A DNA stretch of 8,604 bases, taken from Verrucomicrobiota bacterium. GTDB lineage: Bacteria > Verrucomicrobiota > Verrucomicrobiia > Verrucomicrobiales > DEV007. The notes beneath the pieces were generated by a model. That model worked only from the letters and a program-made list of their open reading frames with translations, was not told where the DNA came from and did no database searches. A program made the position numbers and the translations under genes. This document shows, piece by piece, positions 1 through 6,500 of this stretch (positions are counted from its first letter, which is position 1; each line of letters begins with the position of its first letter). The DNA lies in contig JAQCER010000087.1 in the NCBI GenBank assembly GCA_027618625.1, positions 1 to 8,604 on the forward strand, written 5' to 3'.

Positions 1-2894
1 CCATCACCAATGATGGAACCTTCCAGTTCTGGCACAACTAAGAGATCGGAACTATCTGCTGATCGATTCAGCCCATGGATCGCCAGAAGATTGTCTCCGC
101 TAACTAACAGTTTCCCAAAACTGGAGATGTCAAAAGCGCTGAATTCGACTGCCTCGGCGTCTGCGTGTGAGGTTGAGGCGGTGGTATCCCATGCCAATGG
201 AGCGGCACCCTCAACATTGGCACGTGCTACTTCAACTCCATTGAGATAGGCGACGAAGCCGTCATCATATCGCATGCGCAGGGTCAGAAGGGAATACTGG
301 AGCGGATCCTCAACGGTAAAAGGAATCCGAACATAGACCGACGTGCCCTGATTAAACAATGCTTCCTCAAGGTCAGAACGAAAGAAATCCTCATAGCCGG
401 AACTACGCTCATAGCCGACTCCTGAAACATCGCTTTGCCACGATTGGTCATCAAATCCGGGCAGCATCCACTCCGCGTCTGCTCCACCATCTTCGGGCAC
501 AAAAACGGTTGCTGCGGCACCATCTGCCACCAGAACCTCACTGCGCACAGGCACCAGCGAGATCTCTGCAACTTCTGTCGCCTGTCGGCCGGAACCATCC
601 TGAACACGGTATTCGATCCTGACCATTCCACTCATTCCTTCGTTCGGGATAAATACGATACTCCCCCGATTGACGCTGGTTCGCGATCCGTTGATCACCA
701 CTTGATGAGTAGGCAATACAATGGATCCCAGTTCAGGAGTCAGTAACTGGGCAGAAACCAGCCGGAATGTGGTAGCGAACAAAGCATTCCCCGCCTTGGA
801 TGCGCCTGTAGTTCCGACTCCATACACGGGCTGCAACTCGTGCAGCCATCGCTCGCCAGCTCCTTCATCGTTGACTAATGGATAGAACTCCAGTCGTCCT
901 GCACGTGGATCAAGCGTGAACTTGTCTGGTTGCGTCCGCAATTGGCCTGCATCATAGACGATGGTGTAAGTCACATTACCACTTGTTATGCGAAAAGAAT
1001 CCGTGCCCGACGCATCACTGTCTGCACGGATCACCAGCAGCCGTGAATCATCCCGCGAAACATCGACCCGCGCCTGTGTGGGCTGCTCGATCGAAGCATT
1101 GCCCACAGCCGAGGTGTGGCGCAACGAATAAGATCCCCCCGGTGGCATCACGACCTGTCGCGGCTCTGGATCCGTACCGACTCGGACGCCGATGTCGGCC
1201 TTGTGCAGCCAGCCGTTACCATTATTTCCCACGCTCCCGCGCAGCGTATAGCTGAACCATGCCGTCCCTTGAAACCCATCGGTTGGAGTGAATCGGAGAT
1301 CGTTTCCGACGATCTCCACCGTCCCTGCGGAAAATGGCGAAACATTCCCCACCTCCTCCAGCCTCAGCGTGTTCTCAGAGCCATTGCGCACCGATGTATC
1401 ATCATTGCTCAGCGGGCTGATCAGAACGGGAAAGTTGATACTGGAGGTCCCCTTATCATTGACACCAAACGGTATCTCCTCCGGATCCCGCATCAGCGCA
1501 TTCCCTGGAAGTCGGCTGGCGGCATATTGAAAAATAGATTCGGCAGAAGTCTCGCCCGCAAGAACATCAGAAAAGAAACTTCGCACCGTTCCGCCAAGAC
1601 TGCTGGCATTCATGATGCCCCCGGAACTGTGTTCAGATCCAAAATTGTGGCCCATCTCATGCGCCAGCACATCCCAGATTCCGGTGGTGTCGCACATCGA
1701 TACAGCATTCGTCGTATTCAGCGCTTCGACGTAAGCTACTCCCAGCACCCGATCGGTAAGACCGGTGCCAAATTTTGATGCCAGCGTCCATCCGTAGGTA
1801 CTCTGGCGGCGGTTGCGCGTCACCCAACTGCGGAAGTCACTCAAATCTGCCGTCGTAGGGAGATCGACAAAGTCGCTTGAATCGGGCGTCAGGATCATCT
1901 CGCTGATCAACAGCCGGACGCCAAGCTGGTTTTCATATACTGCGGCGATATTCGAAACCGTGGCGAGGTAAACGGACGCTCGAGCTGTCAGGCTATTTTC
2001 TTCGTTGGGTCCCGACGCAGACTTATCCAGTACCAACAGCAGCAGGGCGTCCTTGAGCGAAGCGGCGTAAGCCGGAGCCTCTGGAATGCGTTTCACGTAC
2101 TTATCCAGATCCCCGGTCACTGGATCGATTCCTGTCAGGGCAGCAATGTCCGACTCTGGGATATCGGTCATGAACTGCGCTTCCTCGGCCTGAGCCCACC
2201 ATGTCATCTCGTCGATCACTAGACCGTTCTCAGTCTCGATTGAGTAGGCACCCGGCTCATGACGGGTACAGGCTAGCTCGACTTCACCGGGCTCCTGCGT
2301 TCGCGCCTCAAGCTCACCCGTTACCGGATGAGTGCGAACATAAGTGATCGCCCCTTCCTCACCTTCTTTCACCACAACGGCGATCGAGTTGCCCATGATC
2401 ACCGCGGTGACCGTCCCAGGATCCGACACTGTGCCATCATCATTTCCAACGCCAACGGGCTCTCGACTGCTGACGATCCGTCCTTCATACGACCTCGCAC
2501 TCGCGCCAAAGTCATCGCCGTCCGCACCTAGCGTCGTCTGATAGCCCTCTGCAAACAACGCCCGGGGCCGAAACAGCAGCTGCCAATTCCGATCCTTGCC
2601 CTTGCCCACCGACAGCGCAACGGGCTGACCGGATTCCATCGCGGCGATCAGACGCATTACGTCAGGCGACATAGCACTGGTCGTTGCCGATCGTCGGCCG
2701 ATGACTATGTGCCGCGACGCATCGACCGCCCGACCAGGAAGCACAGCCCGATCCAGCTTTTTGGGCATCACATCGGTCAAAACTGACTCGGGCTGCCTCA
2801 TCTTCCGATCGGCGAAAAAAACCGCCAAGAACACTACAAGCACGCCCAGACAAACACATTTTGCCCAAGGCACAGATGACGGACTTTTTTTCAT
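1..2894 (-). CDS. Reprolysin-like (M12B-type) metzincin zinc protease with Ig-like and lectin-like domains, C-terminus outside window
   Basis: One uninterrupted frame gives 964 residues and is still open at the window edge. I infer a secreted or membrane-anchored zinc endopeptidase. Residues 1-30 are MKKS..., then a hydrophobic segment (about 11-28) with no clear signal peptidase site, so it could be a signal anchor. Residues about 40-265 look like a pro-region with one cysteine, C209. Residues about 280-455 are the catalytic domain: HEMGHNFGSEH at 412-422 is the metzincin site HExxHxxGxxH (zinc ligands H412, H416, H422; catalytic E413), and GGIMN puts the Met-turn at M428. Three beta-rich, Ig- or cadherin-like segments follow at about 490-565, 575-645 and 655-783. 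From about 786 there is a lectin-like module: FDDQSW 814-819, YDDG 876-879, AYLNGVEVAR 882-891, AIHGLN 938-943, SSD 948-950. The ATG at 2894 is the first start after an in-frame TAG at 2958-2960, and it alone keeps the hydrophobic N-terminus. No Shine-Dalgarno site is seen. The substrate is unknown. Confidence 0.87.
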   Translation of the reverse strand, partial: MKKSPSSVPWAKCVCLGVLVVFLAVFFADRKMRQPESVLTDVMPKKLDRAVLPGRAVDASRHIVIGRRSATTSAMSPDVMRLIAAMESGQPVALSVGKGKDRNWQLLFRPRALFAEGYQTTLGADGDDFGASARSYEGRIVSSREPVGVGNDDGTVSDPGTVTAVIMGNSIAVVVKEGEEGAITYVRTHPVTGELEARTQEPGEVELACTRHEPGAYSIETENGLVIDEMTWWAQAEEAQFMTDIPESDIAALTGIDPVTGDLDKYVKRIPEAPAYAASLKDALLLLVLDKSASGPNEENSLTARASVYLATVSNIAAVYENQLGVRLLISEMILTPDSSDFVDLPTTADLSDFRSWVTRNRRQSTYGWTLASKFGTGLTDRVLGVAYVEALNTTNAVSMCDTTGIWDVLAHEMGHNFGSEHSSGGIMNASSLGGTVRSFFSDVLAGETSAESIFQYAASRLPGNALMRDPEEIPFGVNDKGTSSINFPVLISPLSNDDTSVRNGSENTLRLEEVGNVSPFSAGTVEIVGNDLRFTPTDGFQGTAWFSYTLRGSVGNNGNGWLHKADIGVRVGTDPEPRQVVMPPGGSYSLRHTSAVGNASIEQPTQARVDVSRDDSRLLVIRADSDASGTDSFRITSGNVTYTIVYDAGQLRTQPDKFTLDPRAGRLEFYPLVNDEGAGERWLHELQPVYGVGTTGASKAGNALFATTFRLVSAQLLTPELGSIVLPTHQVVINGSRTSVNRGSIVFIPNEGMSGMVRIEYRVQDGSGRQATEVAEISLVPVRSEVLVADGAAATVFVPEDGGADAEWMLPGFDDQSWQSDVSGVGYERSSGYEDFFRSDLEEALFNQGTSVYVRIPFTVEDPLQYSLLTLRMRYDDGFVAYLNGVEVARANVEGAAPLAWDTTASTSHADAEAVEFSAFDISSFGKLLVSGDNLLAIHGLNRSADSSDLLVVPELEGSIIGD

Positions 2895-2909
2895 TGGGGG
2901 AAATAATGA

Positions 2910-2959
2910 GCCCGACTCCGGAGGCGGGAACCGGAGCCGGGCGAGCGTCTTGCGACGCT
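2910..2959 (-). promoter_or_regulatory. Tandem-hairpin RNA leader before the protease start codon
   Basis: Read on the minus strand, the first hairpin (2959-2944) has a 6-bp stem AGCGTC/GACGCT closed by a GCAA loop, which fits the stable GNRA class. After one base (2943), a second hairpin (2942-2910) has a 12-bp GC-rich stem and a 9-base loop. Its one imperfect position is an A/C mismatch on the plus strand but a G-U wobble in minus-strand RNA, which argues the structure acts in the protease transcript. Fifteen bases then lead to the ATG, with no Shine-Dalgarno sequence. It could stabilise the mRNA, control translation, or act as a weak attenuator; the following UCAUUAUUU is a poor U-tract. 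Confidence 0.55.
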
Positions 2960-2970
2960 ATTGGGCGGGA

Positions 2971-2998
2971 ATTTAATAGAGTGCAGCCGAATCTTCAA
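2971..2998 (-). promoter_or_regulatory. Candidate sigma-70-like promoter for the protease gene
   Basis: On the minus strand, TTGAAG (2998-2993) resembles a -35 box. Sixteen bases later TTAAAT (2976-2971) is a weak -10 match, with TATTAA overlapping it at 2978-2973 as another possible -10. Initiation would fall near 2964, so the RNA would begin a few bases before the first leader hairpin. Both boxes are imperfect, and promoter consensus in this lineage is uncertain. Confidence 0.3.
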
Positions 2999-3017
2999 CA
3001 GTATGAGTGCGAATCTG

Positions 3018-3036
3018 GCAATGACAATGTCATTGC
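3018..3036. repeat. Perfect 19-base inverted repeat, operator-like
   Basis: Two exact 8-base arms, GCAATGAC and GTCATTGC, flank a 3-base centre (AAT). The dyad lies 19 bases upstream of the candidate -35 box of the protease gene. That position and size suit a dimeric transcriptional regulator. No regulator is encoded in the window, so its identity is unknown. It is too AT-rich and too short-looped, and lacks a T-tract, to be a terminator. Confidence 0.5.
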
Positions 3037-3480
3037 TGTATACGTGCAAATTACCGCAGGAGCATGAACAGAAGATGACTCAATTGACCATTTTCTTCGG
3101 CGCACCTTATTCCCCGATTCTTGCATTTTCTGGCAAGGCTCTACAGGGAGCACTATGCGATTGCTCTGGCTGTTTCGATTCCCTCGCTGCCCCATGCAGG
3201 AACTATTTGGCCGAGCATCGATCAACCTGATGCAGCTGCCGAGATTCGGCGACGACACCGCCTTTCGTTTCTCTCGACCGTCTGTTTTTCGCTGATCATT
3301 GGAGGAGCAGATGTAGTGTAGTGATGAGCAAGCGGCCGATCATTTCGAAGCAGCTCGTGCACAGATTGCCGAGGATCCCGACCGGATCTTCTCTTGTCTC
3401 GATGTGGTCGGGCTTTCTGGCTATCATTGTTCCGGGCATCTCGTTTGCGACCGGAATCAGACTTCCCCTTCGTCCTGTCC

Positions 3481-3527
3481 CGGCTTCAAGCCGAAATCCA
3501 TTCGTCCAGGATCGAGCTGAAGCTCGA
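3481..3527. repeat. Two small hairpins just after the coiled-coil gene stop
   Basis: Positions 3512-3527 form a 6-bp stem TCGAGC/GCTCGA with a 4-base loop. Positions 3481-3493 form CGGCT/AGCCG with a 3-base loop. They begin 13 bases past the TAA of the coiled-coil gene. No T-run follows either one in the minus direction, so this is not a standard intrinsic terminator. They could still shape or protect the 3' end of that mRNA. Confidence 0.35.
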
Positions 3528-3540
3528 GCTACTTTTTCAT

Positions 3541-6500
3541 TTAATCTGGCACGACGGCGTCTACTTCCACGCGGCGATTCCTGCTGCGCCCGGCTTCGGT
3601 AGCGTTGTCGCCGATGGGGTGGGCGGGGCCGAGGCCCTTGAAGGTTACGCTGGCTCTGGGAATGCCGTTCTTGACGAGGAAATCAGCGAGGCCTTCGGCG
3701 CGGCTTTCGCTGAGTCGCTGATTCGCCTCCAGCGAACCGATGGTGCAGGTGTGGCCGGTGATGTCAAAGCGTGCGGTGGGATACTGAGCGATGATCGCCT
3801 TTGCCTGTTTCAGGATTCTCGCTTGCTCGGCTTCTATCGAAGCGGAATTCAGCGCGTACCAGATCGGATCGATTCGAAACAACTGCTCTTTCACGTCGAG
3901 CGCAGCCTTCAATGCTTTTGCCTTATCGTCCTTTGCTTTGTCCAGCGCGCCTTCCAGTTCTTCGATACGGTTCAGGGCTCCGGTGTAAGCGGTATCGACC
4001 TCTTTCACCTTCGTTGCGAGCATGGCAACTGCTCCTTCAGAATCTTTCAGTGCTTGCTGATACTGCTCAGCCTTCTGCTGCTCGGCTTTCACCTTTGCTT
4101 CAAACTCTGACGCCTTGGCCAGCGCCTGGTCCAAGGTAGCATCGTCTGCCCCCTGCAACTTCGCTAGCTCCGCCTGCAGGACTTTTACCTGATTGGTCGC
4201 CGACTCGAGATCGTTCCCGTTTTCCTCACGCTCTGCCATCTTGGCCAGCATCTTCTCCAATTGGCTCTGGCAGTCGGATTCCTTTGCCACAAGCGCTTCC
4301 TTCAGTGCGATCGTCTCGGCATTCAGAGCTGTTGCCTTCTCCAAATCTGCGGAAAGGTGATCGCGTTCCTGCTGCGCTTCGTCGAGCGCAGCCTTCATCG
4401 CGGTCAGCTCTCTAGCGAGCTCCTGTGAGTTCTGAATTTCAACGGACTGCTTTGCCAGGATCTCTCCCATCGAAACTGCATTTTTCTCCGCGCTTATCCG
4501 TGCCAGCTCGATCCGGTCACGCTCGATCACCACTTCCGCCAGTTGCTTCTTTAGATCATCCAGCTCTCCAGCATTTGAGGTCCGCGCAGTCCTTTCCTCT
4601 TCGACCAACTGGTTCAAAGTGCCTACCTGCTGGTCGAGTTGAGACTTCTCCGTGCGCAATTGATTCAATACATCGGCGGCTTCCTGGGCTGCAATCTCTG
4701 CCTTGGTTCGCTCGTCGATAGCCATTTTCAGGCGATTATCGACCTCGCCCAGTCGAGTGTTCGCCATGACGAGCATCTGCTGTTTGTCATCGAGCTGCTT
4801 TTCATAGGCCATCTCTTTCTGAGCGAGCAACATGCGGAACTCCTGCTCTTTCCGCGTGACCTCGAACCGGAGCCGATCCAGCTCCAGCGCAGCCTCTTGA
4901 AAAGCATTCTCGGCATTCTGCTGTGCGCTCAAGGCCTCCACCCGTGCGCCCCGCAACTGTTGTACCACTGTCAGAGCGCTGTCCGTAGCGACACCAGCAC
5001 GCGTGCGTTCAGCTTCCAGGCGGGCGAGCCGATCCTCTGCCTCGGCCTTTTTGATCTTGAGTTCATCGAGGTCATTGAGCTTGCGGCGGAGTTCTTCAGC
5101 CTGTTTTTCGACTCCTTCAAATTCGCCCTTCAGCTTCAAAAGCGCCTTCTCTGCAGCGCGACGCGCGACGGTGTCCTCGTTACGCAACTGGAGCAACTCG
5201 CCGATAAATGTTGCGGCTTCCTTCAGCGCAGATTCTGCCTGCAACTTGCTCCCTGCCACACTCTCGGCATAGGCGCGGACACGTTCGATTTCTGCCGCCT
5301 TGTCTTCCAGAACTGCAATGTGCTCGCGAGCAGTCGCCAGTTCCCTGCCAAGCTCGGCCCTCTGCTTCGTTTCAGCGATCCCCTGCTCCGTGGCCAATGC
5401 CAGCTCGGCTTGCAGTTCAGACACGCGACCTTCGAGCGCGAACTTCTGCTCGTCTACCGTTTTGGCCACCGCTGCGAGACTTTCGATCGATGCCTTGCCT
5501 TCGGCGATCGCGGTTTCGCTAACCTTCATTTTGTCCTCGAAGTCCGCTTTCAACTTTTCGGCGTCGGCGAGCAACTGCTGCTGCACCTTGCTTGATGCTT
5601 CCTGTTCTTCACTGCGCTTTGCCAGAAGTGATTGCAGGAATGCGGCGGATCCGATCAGCGTTTCCTTCGCCGCGTTGCCGCTCGTTTGGGAAGCGACCAG
5701 CAACTTATCCAGCTGCTGGACGTCCTGAGTCTTTGCCGCGAGTTCTCCTTGTAAAGATTTGAGATGGCCTTCCAATTCGCGTACACGCACCTGCTCGGCA
5801 TCAAATGCAGATTGCAGCGATGCCCGCTCGCCGGCAAGTGTTTCGCGATCGCCACTGAGAGACTTCATTTGCACTGACAATTGCTGCGTTGCGGCGTTCG
5901 CTGCATCAAGGGCTGATCGACGTGAGTCGAGTTCCTGAGTCAAGCTGGCCAGCTGCTGCTCTGTCTCGGTCTTGATGGCGAGCGCCGTGGCACGTGCCTC
6001 CTTCTCGGCTTCGAGCTGGGCCCGCATGGATGCGAGATCCGATTCCTGCTGCTTGTCGTTTGCCGTGAGATCCGCGATGCGCGTGTCACAAGCTTCTTTC
6101 GCAGCGAGCAAATCGCGAATCACTTTGTTGGAGTCCTCCAGGGCCACTTTCGCCAGCGCCCGCTGGGATTCGAGTTCCTTCAAAGACACGCGGAGGCTTT
6201 CCAGTTCGGCCGTGCGTTCCGCCAGCGTCTTCTCGCTGGATTCAAAATTCGATTTCAGAGTCGCGTTGGCTGCATTGGCAGCTTCGAGCGAAGCACCCAG
6301 CTCTGCGAGCTTCCGATCGACGTTCCCCTTTTCGCTCTGAAGTGTGGCCAACACGGCAGCGACTGCCGTGGCATTGCGCGCGGCATCGCCGATGGCTTTT
6401 CGTTGCGCCTGTAGAGAATCCGTCAGTTTAGCTATCTCCTCTCGCGCCGCTGCCAGAGCTTTCTGCTCCATTTCACGTCCGCCCTTTTCCGATTCCAACG

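Larger units (their letters stand above)
2895..3540. other. Intergenic region, 646 bases, no supported gene
   Basis: This region separates the coiled-coil gene from the protease gene. It holds hairpins just after the upstream stop, a 19-base dyad, a candidate promoter and a structured leader, each listed separately. Several short open stretches exist. Two minus-strand frames are each open for about 80 codons between about 3290 and 3540, and there are frames such as 2995-3258 minus and 3321-3602 plus. None has a convincing start with a ribosome site, a recognisable domain or a clean boundary. No tRNA, rRNA or mobile-element signature was seen. Confidence 0.6.

Noticed and set aside
2995..3258. 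Minus-strand 87-residue frame in the gap
   Set aside because: It needs a GTG start without a well-spaced ribosome site, has odd composition, and overlaps the dyad and promoter candidate.
3512..3537. Hairpin followed by T5 on the plus strand, terminator-like
   Set aside because: No plus-strand gene leads into it. The stem is only 6 bp and the T-run starts five bases after it; in the minus direction there is no T-run.
3321..3602. Plus-strand small protein with a hydrophobic stretch, GGAGGAG upstream at 3301
   Set aside because: The GGAGG is 13-17 bases from the usable starts and sits ideally only for an ATG followed at once by TAG. The frame also runs into the coiled-coil gene antisense.
3394..4110. 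Plus-strand frame of 238 codons covering the OmpA domain
   Set aside because: It overlaps the clearly conserved OmpA domain on the opposite strand, and its own product has no recognisable motif.
4639..5595. Long plus-strand open frame (318 codons) antisense to the coiled coil
   Set aside because: The A/E/K/L/Q-rich coil leaves few stops on the opposite strand. The product is Leu/Phe/Cys-rich with no domain, and the minus-strand gene explains the sequence fully.
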